From the NCBI GenBank assembly GCA_951230915.1, contig OX579637.1, positions 620,001-684,000 of the forward strand: a stretch of DNA of 64,000 nucleotides, given 5' to 3'. The notes below the pieces were generated by a model, which saw only the letters and a program-made list of their open reading frames with translations, made no database searches and was not told the DNA's origin. Position numbers and translations under genes: made by a program. Positions 13,351 through 26,346 of this stretch are shown in pieces (within the stretch, counting starts at the first letter, position 1; every line of letters starts with the position of its first letter). This DNA is from Antitrichia curtipendula. Lineage: Eukaryota > Streptophyta > Bryopsida > Hypnales > Leucodontaceae.

Positions 13351-16096
13351 GCACAAAAACGTTTAATTTTCGTATGAAATTTAATACACATTCACGTGAA
13401 TAAAAGAAAATGGGAATTAAACTGGACCTGTACTTTATTAATCCACCCAGTCACATCAAATGTCATAGAATTTCATTTTGAAAGTGACTTCAATAAATTT
13501 GTGTAAGTTGTAAACACGCTCTAGTATTTGAATGCATAAAACTATTTAAATTTTTTGTAAAATTTAATGCACCCACACGTGCATAAAAGAAAATGCGAAG
13601 TAAACCGGACCTGTACTTTATTAATCCACCCAGTCACATCAAATGTCATAGAATTTCATTTTGAAAGTGACTTGAATAAATTTGTGTAAGTTGTAAACAC
13701 GCTCTAGTATTTGAATGCACAAAAACATTTAATTTTCGTATGAAATTTAATACACATTCACGTGAATAAATGAAAATGGGAATTAAACAGGACCTGTACT
13801 TTATTAATCCACCCAGTCACATCAAATGTCATAGAATTTCATTTTGAAAGTCACCTGAATAAATTTGCATAAGTTGTAAACACGCTCTAGTATTTGAATG
13901 CACAAAAATATTTAATTTTCGTATGAAATTTAATGCACCCACACGTGCATAAAAGAAAATGGGAATTAAATCGGACCTGTACTTTATTATTCCACCCAGT
14001 CACATCAAATGTCATAGAATTTCATTTTGAAAGTGACTTGAATAAATTTGTGTAAGTTGTAAACGCGCTCTAGTATTTGAATGCACAAAAACGTTTAATT
14101 TTCGTATGAAATTTAATACACATTCACGTGAATAAAAGAAAATGGGAATTAAACCGGACCTGTACTTTATTAATCCACCCAGTCACATCAAATGTCATAG
14201 AATTTCATTTTGAAAGTGACTTCAATAAATTTGTGTAAGTTGTAAACACGCTCTAGTATTTGAATGCATAAAACTATTTAAATTTTTTGTAAAATTTAAT
14301 GCACCCACACGTGCATAAAAGAAAATGCGAAGTAAACCGGACCTGTACTTTATTAATCCACCCAGTCACATCAAATGTCATAGAATTTCATTTTGAAAGT
14401 GACTTCAATAAATTTGTGTAAGTTGTAAACACGCTCTAGTATTTGAATGCACAAAAACATTTAATTTTCGTATGAAATTTAATACACATTCACGTGAATA
14501 AATGAAAATGGGAATTAAACCGGACCTGTACTTTATTAATCCACCCAGTCACATCAAATGTCATAGAATTTCATTTTGAAAGTCACTTGAATAAATTTGA
14601 ATAAGTTGTAAACACGCTCTAGTATTTGAATGCACAAAAATATTTAATTTTCGTATGAAATTTAATGCACCCACACGTGCATAAAAGAAAATGCGAAGTA
14701 AACCGGACCTGTACTTTATTAATCCACCCAGTCACATCAAATGTCATAGAATTTCATTTTGAAAGTCACTTGAATGAATTTGCATAAGTTGTAAACACGC
14801 TCTAGTATTTGAATGCACAAAAACATTTAATTTTCGTATGAAATTTAATACACATTCACGTGAATAAATGAAAATGGGAATTAAACAGGACCTGTACTTT
14901 ATTAATCCACCCAGTCACATCAAATGTCATAGAATTTCATTTTGAAAGTCACTTCAATAAATTTGTGTAAGTTGTAAACACGCTCTAGTATTTGAATGCA
15001 TAAAACTATTTAAATTTTTTGTAAAATTTAATGCACCCACACGTGCATAAAAGAAAATGCGAAGTAAACCGGACCTGTACTATATTAATCCACCCAGTCA
15101 CATCAAATGTCATAGAATTTCATTTTGAAAGTGACTTGAATAAATTTGTGTAAGTTGTAAACACGCTCTAGTATTTGAATGCATAAAACTATTTAAATTT
15201 TTTGTAAAATTTAATGCACCCACACGTGCATAAAAGAAAATGCGAAGTAAACCGGACCTGTACTATATTAATCCACCCAGTCACATCAAATGTCATAGAA
15301 TTTCATTTTGAAAGTGACTTGAATAAATTTGTATAAAATGTAAACACGCTCTAGTATTTGAATGCACAAAAATATTTAATTTTCGTATGAAATTTAATAC
15401 ACATCCACGAGAATAAATGAAAAATGGGAATTAAACCGGACCTGTACTTTATTAATCCACCCAGTCACATCAAATGTCATAGAATTTCATTTTGAAAGTG
15501 ACTTGAATAAATTTGTGTAATTTGTAAACACGCTCTAGTATTTGAATGCACAAAAATATTTAATTTTCGTGTGAAATTTAATACACATTCACGTGAATAA
15601 AAGCAAATGGGAATTAAACCGGACCTGTACTTTATTATTCCACCCAGTCACATCAAATGTCATAGAATTTCATTTTGAAAGTGACTTCAATAAATTTTTG
15701 TAAGTTGTAAACACGCTCTAGTATTTGAATGCACAAAAATATTTACTTTTCGTATGAAATTTAATACACATCCACGAGAATAAATGAAAAATGGGAATTA
15801 AACCGGACCTGTTTTTTATTAATCCCCCAGTCACATCAAATGTCATAGAATTTCATTTTGAAAGTCACTTGAGTAAATTTGCATAAGTTGTAAACACGCT
15901 CTAGTATTTGAATGCATAAAACTATTTAAATTTTTTGTAAAATTTAATGCACCCACACGTGCATAAAAGAAAATGGGAATTAAACCGGACCTGTACTTTA
16001 TTAATCCACCCAGTCACATCAAATGTCATAGGATTTCATTATGAAAGTGACTTGAATAAATTTGTATAAGTTGTAAACACGCTCTAGTATTTGAAT
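13351..16096 (+). repeat. 15-mer HOR block, copy 2
   Basis: This block has the same length and monomer order as 8409-11154. Differences noticed are aaactgg against aaaccgg, gaaattt against gaagttt (near 14.66 and 9.72 kb), and ttttttg against ttttggg in the last B monomer. So few changes in 2.7 kb indicate a recent duplication. Confidence 0.88.
13534..13716 (+). repeat. Representative type B2 monomer (atgcgaagt subtype)
   Basis: B2 is a type B monomer with attttttgtaaaattt in the variable part and atgcgaagtaaacc where others have atgggaattaaacc. The first example is near 3.34 kb and the last near 45.25 kb; I saw none from 45.3 kb to the end. In 8.4-16 kb B2 alternates with type A and with A/B chimeras. 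Confidence 0.88.
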
Positions 16097-16279
16097 GCAT
16101 AAAAGTAGTTCTTTTTTGTGTGAAATTTAATGCACATTGACGTGAATAAAAGAAAATAGTAATTAAACCGGACCTGTACTTTACTAATCCGCCCAATCAC
16201 GTCAAATGTCATAGAATTTCATCTTGAAAGTGAATTCAATAAATTTGTGTAAGTTGTAAACACGCTCTAGTATTTGAAT
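16097..16279 (+). repeat. Type C1 monomer, copy 4
   Basis: This is the ccggacc form and opens the 11-mer variant of the 12-mer unit. The type A monomer carrying gggatttaaatcgg that normally follows C1 is missing here. Confidence 0.9.
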
Positions 16280-18109
16280 GCACAAAAATATTTAATTTTC
16301 GTATGAAATTTAATGCACCCACACGTGCATAAAAGAAAATGCGAAGTAAACCGGACCTGTACTTTATTAATCCACCCAGTCACATCAAATGTCATAGAAT
16401 TTCATTTTGAAAGTGACTTGAATAAATTTGTGTAAGTTGTAAACACGCTCTAGTATTTGAATGCATAAAACTACTTAAATTTTGTGTAAAATTTAATGCA
16501 CCCACACGTGCATAAAAGAAAATGGGAATTAAACCGGACCTGTACTTTATTAATCCACCCAGTCACATCAAATGTCATAGATTTTCATTTTGAAAGTGAC
16601 TTGAATAAATTTGTATAAGTTGTAAACACGCTCTAGTATTTGAATGCACAAAAATATTTAAATTTAGTATGAAATTTAATACACATTCACGTGAATAAAT
16701 GAAAATGGGAATTAAACCGGACCTGTACTTTATTACTCCACCCAGTCACATCAAATGTAATAGAATTTCATTTTGAAAGTGACTTGAATCAATTTGTATA
16801 AGTTGTAAACACGCTCTAGTATTTGAATGGACAAAAATATTTAATTAAAGTATGAAATTTAATACACATTCACGGGAATAAAACAAAATGGGAATTAAAC
16901 CGGACCTGTACTTTATTATTCCACCCAGTCACATCAAATGTCATAGAATTTCATTTTGAAAGTGACTTGAATAAATTTGTATAAAATGTAAACACGCTCT
17001 AGTATTTGACTGCACAAAAATATTTAATTTTCGTATGAAATTTAATACACATCCACGTGAATAAAACAAAATGGGAATTAAATCGGACCTGTACTTTATT
17101 ATTCCACCCAGTCCCATCAAATGTCATAGAATTTCATTTTGAAAGTGACTTGAATAAATATTTGTAAGTTGTAAACACGCTCTACTATTTGAATGCACAA
17201 AAATATTTAATTTTCGTATGAAATTTAATACACATTCACGTGAATATAAGAAAATGGGAATTAAACCGGACCTGTACTTTATTATTCCACCCAGTCACAT
17301 CAAATGTCATAGAATTTCATTTTGAAAGTGACTTGAATAAATTTGTGTAAGTTGTAAACACGCTCTAGTATTTGAATGCACAAAAACATTTAATTTTCGT
17401 ATGAAATTTAATACACATTCACGTGAATAAATGAAAATGGGAATTAAACCGGACCTGTACTTTATTAATCCACCCAGTCACATCAAATGTCATAGAATTT
17501 CATTTTGAAAGTGACTTGAATAAATATTTGTAAGTTGTAAACACGCTCTAGTATTTGAATGCACAAAAACATTTAATTTTCGTATGAAATTTAATACACA
17601 TTCACGTGAATAAATGAAAATGGGAATTAAACCGGACCTGTACTTTATTAATCCACCCAGTCACATCAAATGTCATAGAATTTCATTTTGAAAGTGACTT
17701 GAATAAATATTTGTAAGTTGTAAACACGCTCTAGTATTTGAATGCACAAAAACATTTAATTTTCGTATGAAATTTAATACACATTCACGTGAATAAATGA
17801 AAATGGGAATTAAACAGGACCTGTACTTTATTAATCCACCCAGTCACATCAAATGTCCTAGAATTTCATTTTGAAAGTCACTTGAATAAATTTGCATAAG
17901 TTGTAAACACGCTCTAGTATTTGAATGCATAAAACTATTTAAATTTTGGGTAAAATTTAATGCACCCACACGTGCATAAAAGAAAATGGGAATTAAACCG
18001 GACCTGTACTTTATTAATCCACCCAGTCACATCAAATGTCATAGGATTTCATTATGAAAGTGACTTGAATAAATTTGTATAAGTTGTAAACACGCTCTAG
18101 TATTTGAAT
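16097..18109 (+). repeat. C1-anchored HOR, 11-mer variant
   Basis: Compared with the 12-mer, this copy lacks the gggatttaaatcgg and gcagaaaa monomers and has one extra aaaacattt type A monomer, giving 11 monomers and 2013 bp. These are whole-monomer gains and losses in perfect register. Confidence 0.87.
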
Positions 18110-18292
18110 GCATAAAAGTAGTTCTTTTTTGTGTGAAATTTAATGCACATTGACGTGAATAAAAGAAAATAGTAATTAAACCGGACCTGTACTTTACTAA
18201 TCCGCCCAATCACGTCAAATGTCATAGAATTTCATCTTGAAAGTGAATTCAATAAATTTGTGTAAGTTGTAAACACGCTCTAGTATTTGAAT
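18110..18292 (+). repeat. Type C1 monomer, copy 5
   Basis: This is the ccggacc form and opens the complete 12-mer at 18110-20305. It is followed by the gggatttaaatcgg type A monomer. Confidence 0.9.
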
Positions 18293-20305
18293 GCACAAAA
18301 ATATTTAATTTTCGTATGAAATTTAATACACATTCACGTGAATAAAACAAAATGGGATTTAAATCGGACCTGTACTTTATTAATCCACCCAGTCACATCA
18401 AATGTCATAGGATTTCATTTTGAAAGTGAATTCAATAAATTTGTGTAAGTTGTAAACACGCTCTAGTATTTGAATGCACAAAAATATTTAATTTTCGTAT
18501 GAAATTTAATGCACCCACACGTGCATAAAAGAAAATGCGAAGTAAACCGGACCTGTACTTTATTAATCCACCCAGTCACATCAAATGTCATAGAATTTCA
18601 TTTTGAAAGTGACTTGAATAAATTTGTGTAAGTTGTAAACACGCTCTAGTATTTGAATGCATAAAACTACTTAAATTTTGTGTAAAATTTAATGCACCCA
18701 CACGTGCATAAAAGAAAATGGGAATTAAACCGGACCTGTACTTTATTAATCCACCCAGTCACATCAAATGTCATAGATTTTCATTTTGAAAGTGACTTGA
18801 ATAAATTTGTATAAGTTGTAAACACGCTCTAGTATTTGAATGCACAAAAATATTTAAATTTAGTATGAAATTTAATACACATTCACGTGAATAAATGAAA
18901 ATGGGAATTAAACCGGACCTGTACTTTATTACTCCACCCAGTCACATCAAATGTAATAGAATTTCATTTTAAAAGTGACTTGAATCAATTTGTATAAGTT
19001 GTAAACACGCTCTAGTATTTGAATGGACAAAAATATTTAATTAAAGTATGAAATTTAATACACATTCACGGGAATAAAACAAAATGGGAATTAAACCGGA
19101 CCTGTACTTTATTATTCCACTCAGTCACATCAAATGTCATAGAATTTCATTTTGAAAGTCACTTGAATAAATTTGCATAAGTTGTAAACACGCTCTAGTA
19201 TTTGAATGCAGAAAAATATTTAATTTTCGTATGAAATTTAATACACATTCACGGGAATAAAAGAAAATGGGAATTAAACCGGACCTGTACTTTATTATTC
19301 CACCCAGTCACATCAAATGTCATAGAATTTCATTTTGAAAGTGACTTGAATAAATTTGTATAAAATGTAAACACGCTCTAGTATTTGACTGCACAAAAAT
19401 ATTTAATTTTCGTATGAAATTTAATACACATCCACGTGAATAAAACAAAATGGGAATTAAATCGGACCTGTACTTTATTATTCCACCCAGTCCCATCAAA
19501 TGTCATAGAATTTCATTTTGAAAGTGACTTGAATAAATATTTGTAAGTTGTAAACACGCTCTACTATTTGAATGCACAAAAATATTTAATTTTCGTATGA
19601 AATTTAATACACATTCACGTGAATATAAGAAAATGGGAATTAAACCGGACCTGTACTTTATTATTCCACCCAGTCACATCAAATGTCATAGAATTTCATT
19701 TTGAAAGTGACTTGAATAAATTTGTGTAAGTTGTAAACACGCTCTAGTATTTGAATGCACAAAAACATTTAATTTTCGTATGAAATTTAATACACATTCA
19801 CGTGAATAAATGAAAATGGGAATTAAACCGGACCTGTACTTTATTAATCCACCCAGTCACATCAAATGTCATAGAATTTCATTTTGAAAGTGACTTGAAT
19901 AAATATTTGTAAGTTGTAAACACGCTCTAGTATTTGAATGCACAAAAACATTTAATTTTCGTATGAAATTTAATACACATTCACGTGAATAAATGAAAAT
20001 GGGAAATAAACAGGACCTGTACTTTATTAATCCACCCAGTCACATCAAATGTCATAGAATTTCATTTTGAAAGTCACTTGAATAAATTTGCATAAGTTGT
20101 AAACACGCTCTAGTATTTGAATGCATAAAACTATTTAAATTTTGGGTAAAATTTAATGCACCCACACGTGCATAAAAGAAAATGGGAATTAAACCGGACC
20201 TGTACTTTATTAATCCACCCAGTCACATCAAATGTCATAGGATTTCATTATGAAAGTGACTTGAATAAATTTGTATAAGTTGTAAACACGCTCTAGTATT
20301 TGAAT
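18110..20305 (+). repeat. C1-anchored 12-mer HOR, complete copy
   Basis: This is a 2196-bp copy with all 12 monomers in the order given for 11155-13350. Small private changes include ttttaaaagtg near 18.97 kb and gggaaataaac near 20.0 kb. Confidence 0.88.
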
Positions 20306-20488
20306 GCATAAAAGTAGTTCTTTTTTGTGTGAAATTTAATGCACATTGACGTGAATAAAAGAAAATAGTAATTAAACCGGACCTGTACTTTACTAATCCG
20401 CCCAATCACGTCAAATGTCATAGAATTTCATCTTGAAAGTGAATTCAATAAATTTGTGTAAGTTGTAAACACGCTCTAGTATTTGAAT
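20306..20488 (+). repeat. Type C1 monomer, copy 6
   Basis: This is the ccggacc form and opens a partial 12-mer of four monomers, after which the order changes at about 21038. Confidence 0.9.
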
Positions 20489-21037
20489 GCACAAAAATAT
20501 TTAATTTTCGTATGAAATTTAATACACATTCACGTGAATAAAACAAAATGGGATTTAAATCGGACCTGTACTTTATTAATCCACCCAGTCACATCAAATG
20601 TCATAGGATTTCATTTTGAAAGTGAATTCAATAAATTTGTGTAAGTTGTAAACACGCTCTAGTATTTGAATGCACAAAAATATTTAATTTTCGTATGAAA
20701 TTTAATGCACCCACACGTGCATAAAAGAAAATGCGAAGTAAACCGGACCTGTACTTTATTAATCCACCCAGTCACATCAAATGTCATAGAATTTCATTTT
20801 GAAAGTGACTTGAATAAATTTGTGTAAGTTGTAAACACGCTCTAGTATTTGAATGCATAAAACTACTTAAATTTTGTGTAAAATTTAATGCACCCACACG
20901 TGCATAAAAGAAAATGGGAATTAAACCGGACCTGTACTTTATTATTCCACCCAGTCACATCAAATGTCATAGAATTTCATTTTGAAAGTGACTTGAATAA
21001 ATTTGTGTAAGTTGTAAACACGCTCTAGTATTTGAAT
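20306..21037 (+). repeat. C1-anchored 12-mer HOR, truncated copy
   Basis: Only monomers 1-4 (C1, A, A/B chimera, B1 with actactt) are present. The B1 core then continues into attattcc and an aaaacattt monomer, so the break lies inside the fourth monomer. Confidence 0.85.
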
Positions 21038-22250
21038 GCACAAAAACATTTAATTTTCGTATGAAATTTAATACACATTCACGTGAATAAATGAAAATGG
21101 GAATTAAACCGGACCTGTACTTTATTAATCCACCCAGTCACATCAAATGTCATAGAATTTCATTTTGAAAGTGACTTGAATAAATTTGTGTAAGTTGTAA
21201 ACACGCTCTAGTATTTGAATGCACAAAAACATTTAATTTTCGTATGAAATTTAATACACATTCACGTGAATAAATGAAAATGGGAATTAAACAGGACCTG
21301 TACTTTATTAATCCACCCAGTCACATCAAATGTCATAGAATTTCATTTTGAAAGTCACTTGAATAAATTTGCATAAGTTGTAAACACGCTCTAGTATTTG
21401 AATGCACAAAAATATTTAATTTTCGTATGAAATTTAATGCACCCACACGTGCATAAAAGAAAATGGGAATTAAACCGGACCTGTACTTTATTATTCCACC
21501 CAGTCACATCAAATGTCATAGAATTTCATTTTGAAAGTGACTTGAATAAATTTGTGTAAGTTGTAAACACGCTCTAGTATTTGAATGCACAAAAACGTTT
21601 AATTTTCGTATGAAATTTAATACACATTCACGTGAATAAAAGAAAATGGGAATTAAACCGGACCTGTACTTTATTAATCCACCCAGTCACATCAAATGTC
21701 ATAGAATTTCATTTTGAAAGTGACTTGAGTAAATTTGCATAAGTTGTAAACACGCTCTAGTATTTGAATGCATAAAACTATTTAAATTTTTTGTAAAATT
21801 TAATGCACCCACACGTGCATAAAAGAAAATGCGAAGTAAACCGGACCTGTACTTTATTAATCCACCCAGTCACATCAAATGTCATAGAATTTCATTTTGA
21901 AAGTGACTTGAATAAATTTGTATAAAATGTAAACACGCTCTAGTATTTGAATGCACAAAAATATTTAATTTTCGTATGAAATTTAATACACATCCACGAG
22001 AATAAATGAAAAATGGGAATTAAACCGGACCTGTACTTTATTAATCCACCCAGTCACATCAAATGTCATAGAATTTCATTTTGAAAGTGACTTGAATAAA
22101 TTTGTATAAGTTGTAAACACGCTCTAGTATTTGAATGCACAAAAATATTTAATTTTCGTGTGAAATTTAATACACATTCACGTGAATAAAAGCAAATGGG
22201 AATTAAACCGGACCTGTACTTTATTATTCCACCCAGTCACATCAAATGTC
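21038..22250 (+). repeat. Segment duplicated at about 25.43-26.64 kb, copy 1
   Basis: The order is A (aaaacattt), A (aaacagg), A/B chimera, A (aaaacgttt), B2, A (cacgagaat, tgaaaaatggg), A (aaaagcaaatggg). The same series recurs about 4.39 kb downstream (24 monomers). It mixes monomers from the 12-mer and the 15-mer. Confidence 0.8.
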
Positions 22251-23052
22251 ATAGAATTTCATTTTGAAAGTGACTTCAATAAATTTGTGTAAGTTGTAAA
22301 CACGCTCTAGTATTTGAATGCATAAAACTATTTAAATTTTTTGTAAAATTTAATGCACCCACACGTGCATAAAAGAAAATGCGAAGTAAACCGGACCTGT
22401 ACTTTATTAATCCACCCAGTCACATCAAATGTCATAGAATTTCATTTTGAAAGTGACTTGAATAAATTTGTATAAGTTGTAAACACGCTCTAGTATTTGA
22501 ATGCACAAAAATATTTAATTTTCGTATGAAATTTAATACACATCCACGAGAATAAATGAAAAATGGGAATTAAAGCGGACCTGTACTTTATTAATCCACC
22601 TAGTCACATCAAATGTCATAGAATTTCATTTTGAAAGTTACTTCAATAAATTTGTGTAAGTTGTAAACACGCTCTAGTATTTGAATGCATAAAACTATTT
22701 AAATTTTGTGTAAAATTTAATGCACCCACACGTGCATAAAAGAAAATGGGAATTAAACCGGACCTGTACTTTATTAATCCACCCAGTCACATCAAATGTC
22801 ATAGAATTTCATTTTGAAAGTGACTTGAATGAATTTGTATAAGTTGTAAACACGCTCTAGTATTTGAATGCACAAAAATATTTAATTTTCGTATGAAATT
22901 TAATATACATTCACGTGAATAAAAGAAAATGGGAATTAAACCGGACCTGTACTTTATTAATCCACCCAGTCACATCAAATGTCATAGAATTTCATTTTGA
23001 AAGTGACTTCAATAAATTTGTGTAAGTTGTAAACACGCTCTAGTATTTGAAT

Positions 23053-23784
23053 GCATAAAACTACTTAAATTTTGTGTAAAATTTAATGCACCCACACGTG
23101 CATAAAAGAAAATGGGAATTAAACCGGACCTGTACTTTATTAATCCACCCAGTCACATCAAATGTCATAGATTTTCATTTTGAAAGTGACTTGAATAAAT
23201 TTGTATAAGTTGTAAACACGCTCTAGTATTTGAATGCACAAAAATATTTAAATTTAGTATGAAATTTAATACACATTCACGTGAATAAATGAAAATGGGA
23301 ATTAAACCGGACCTGTACTTTATTACTCCACCCAGTCACATCAAATGTAATAGAATTTCATTTTAAAAGTGACTTGAATCAATTTGTATAAGTTGTAAAC
23401 ACGCTCTAGTATTTGAATGGACAAAAATATTTAATTAAAGTATGAAATTTAATACACATTCACGGGAATAAAACAAAATGGGAATTAAACCGGACCTGTA
23501 CTTTATTATTCCACTCAGTCACATCAAATGTCATAGAATTTCATTTTGAAAGTGACTTGAATAAATTTGCATAAGTTGTAAACACGCTCTAGTATTTGAA
23601 TGCAGAAAAATATTTAATTTTCGTATGAAATTTAATACACATTCACGGGAATAAAAGAAAATGGGAATTAAACCGGACCTGTACTTTATTATTCCACCCA
23701 GTCACATCAAATGTCATAGAATTTCATTTTGAAAGTGACTTGAATAAATTTGTATAAAATGTAAACACGCTCTAGTATTTGACT
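23053..23784 (+). repeat. C1-anchored 12-mer fragment (monomers 4-7)
   Basis: B1 (actacttaaa), A (tttagtatg), A (ttaattaaag, cacgggaat) and A (gcagaaaa) follow in the 12-mer order. The fragment shares ttttaaaagtg with the copy at 18110, so these two are probably closest relatives. It runs directly into the 7-mer that begins with 12-mer monomer 8. Confidence 0.84.
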
Positions 23785-25065
23785 GCACAAAAATATTTAA
23801 TTTTCGTATGAAATTTAATACACATCCACGTGAATAAAACAAAATGGGAATTAAATCGGACCTGTACTTTATTATTCCACCCAGTCCCATCAAATGTCAT
23901 AGAATTTCATTTTGAAAGTGACTTGAATAAATATTTGTAAGTTGTAAACACGCTCTACTATTTGAATGCACAAAAATATTTAATTTTCGTATGAAATTTA
24001 ATACACATTCACGTGAATATAAGAAAATGGGAATTAAACCGGACCTGTACTTTATTATTCCACCCAGTCACATCAAATGTCATAGAATTTCATTTTGAAA
24101 GTGACTTGAATAAATTTGTGTAAGTTGTAAACACGCTCTAGTATTTGAATGCACAAAAACATTTAATTTTCGTATGAAATTTAATACACATTCACGTGAA
24201 TAAATGAAAATGGGAATTAAACCGGACCTGTACTTTATTAATCCACCCAGTCACATCAAATGTCATAGAATTTCATTTTGAAAGTGACTTGAATAAATAT
24301 TTGTAAGTTGTAAACACGCTCTACTATTTGAATGCACAAAAACATTTAATTTTCGTATGAAATTTAATACACATTCACGTGAATAAATGAAAATGGGAAT
24401 TAAACAGGACCTGTACTTTATTAATCCACCCAGTCACATCAAATGTCATAGAATTTCATTTTGAAAGTCACTTGAATAAATTTGCATAAGTTGTAAACAC
24501 GCTCTAGTATTTGAATGCACAAAAATATTTAATTTTCGTATGAAATTTAATGCACCCACACCTGCATAAAAGAAAATGGGAATTAAACCGGACCTGTACT
24601 TTATTATTCCACCCAGTCACATCAAATGTCATAGAATTTCATTTTGAAAGTGACTTGAATAAATTTGTGTAAGTTGTAAACACGCTCTAGTATTTGAATG
24701 CACAAAAACGTTTAATTTTCGTATGAAATTTAATACACATTCACGTGAATAAAAGAAAATGGGAATTAAACCGGACCTGTACTTTATTAATCCACCCAGT
24801 CACATCAAATGTCATAGAATTTCATTTTGAAAGTGACTTGAGTAAATTTGCATAAGTTGTAAACACGCTCTAGTATTTGAATGCATAAAACTATTTAAAT
24901 TTTTTGTAAAATTTAATGCACCCACACGTGCATAAAAGAAAATGCGAAGTAAACCGGACCTGTACTTTATTAATCCACCCAGTCACATCAAATGTCATAG
25001 AATTTCATTTTGAAAGTGACTTGAATAAATTTGTATAAAATGTAAACACGCTCTAGTATTTGACT
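23785..25065 (+). repeat. 7-mer HOR tandem duplication, copy 1
   Basis: This 1281-bp unit is exactly 7 x 183: A (tttgactgcac, cagtccc), A (gaatataag), A (aaaacattt), A (aaacagg, gtcacttg), A/B chimera, A (aaaacgttt), B2. It contains a private cacctgcat in the chimera that breaks CACGTG. Confidence 0.87.
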
Positions 25066-26346
25066 GCACAAAAATATTTAATTTTCGTATGAAATTTAAT
25101 ACACATCCACGTGAATAAAACAAAATGGGAATTAAATCGGACCTGTACTTTATTATTCCACCCAGTCCCATCAAATGTCATAGAATTTCATTTTGAAAGT
25201 GACTTGAATAAATATTTGTAAGTTGTAAACACGCTCTACTATTTGAATGCACAAAAATATTTAATTTTCGTATGAAATTTAATACACATTCACGTGAATA
25301 TAAGAAAATGGGAATTAAACCGGACCTGTACTTTATTATTCCACCCAGTCACATCAAATGTCATAGAATTTCATTTTGAAAGTGACTTGAATAAATTTGT
25401 GTAAGTTGTAAACACGCTCTAGTATTTGAATGCACAAAAACATTTAATTTTCGTATGAAATTTAATACACATTCACGTGAATAAATGAAAATGGGAATTA
25501 AACCGGACCTGTACTTTATTATTCCACCCAGTCACATCAAATGTCATAGAATTTCATTTTGAAAGTGACTTGAATAAATATTTGTAAGTTGTAAACACGC
25601 TCTACTATTTGAATGCATAAAAACATTTAATTTTCGTATGAAATTTAATACACATTCACGTGAATAAATGAAAATGGGAATTAAACCGGACCTGTACTTT
25701 ATTAATCCACCCAGTCACATCAAATGTCATAGAATTTCATTTTGAAAGTCACTTGAATAAATTTGCATAAGTTGTAAACACGCTCTAGTATTTGAATGCA
25801 CAAAAATATTTAATTTTCGTATGAAATTTAATGCACCCACACGTGCATAAAAGAAAATGGGAATTAAACCGGACCTGTACTTTATTATTCCACCCAGTCA
25901 CATCAAATGTCATAGAATTTCATTTTGAAAGTGACTTGAATAAATTTGTGTAAGTTGTAAACACGCTCTAGTATTTGAATGCACAAAAACGTTTAATTTT
26001 CGTATGAAATTTAATACACATTCACGTGAATAAAAGAAAATGGGAATTAAACCGGACCTGTACTTTATTAATCCACCCAGTCACATCAAATGTCATAGAA
26101 TTTCATTTTGAAAGTGACTTGAGTAAATTTGCATAAGTTGTAAACACGCTCTAGTATTTGAATGCATAAAACTATTTAAATTTTTTGTAAAATTTAATGC
26201 ACCCACACGTGCATAAAAGAAAATGCGAAGTAAACCGGACCTGTACTTTATTAATCCACCCAGTCACATCAAATGTCATAGAATTTCATTTTGAAAGTGA
26301 CTTGAATAAATTTGTATAAAATGTAAACACGCTCTAGTATTTGAAT
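25066..26346 (+). repeat. 7-mer HOR tandem duplication, copy 2
   Basis: This is an adjacent 1281-bp repeat of 23785-25065 with the same seven monomers. Differences are few: gcataaaaacattt and aaaccgg in the fourth monomer, attattcc in the third, and intact CACGTG in the chimera. Confidence 0.87.
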
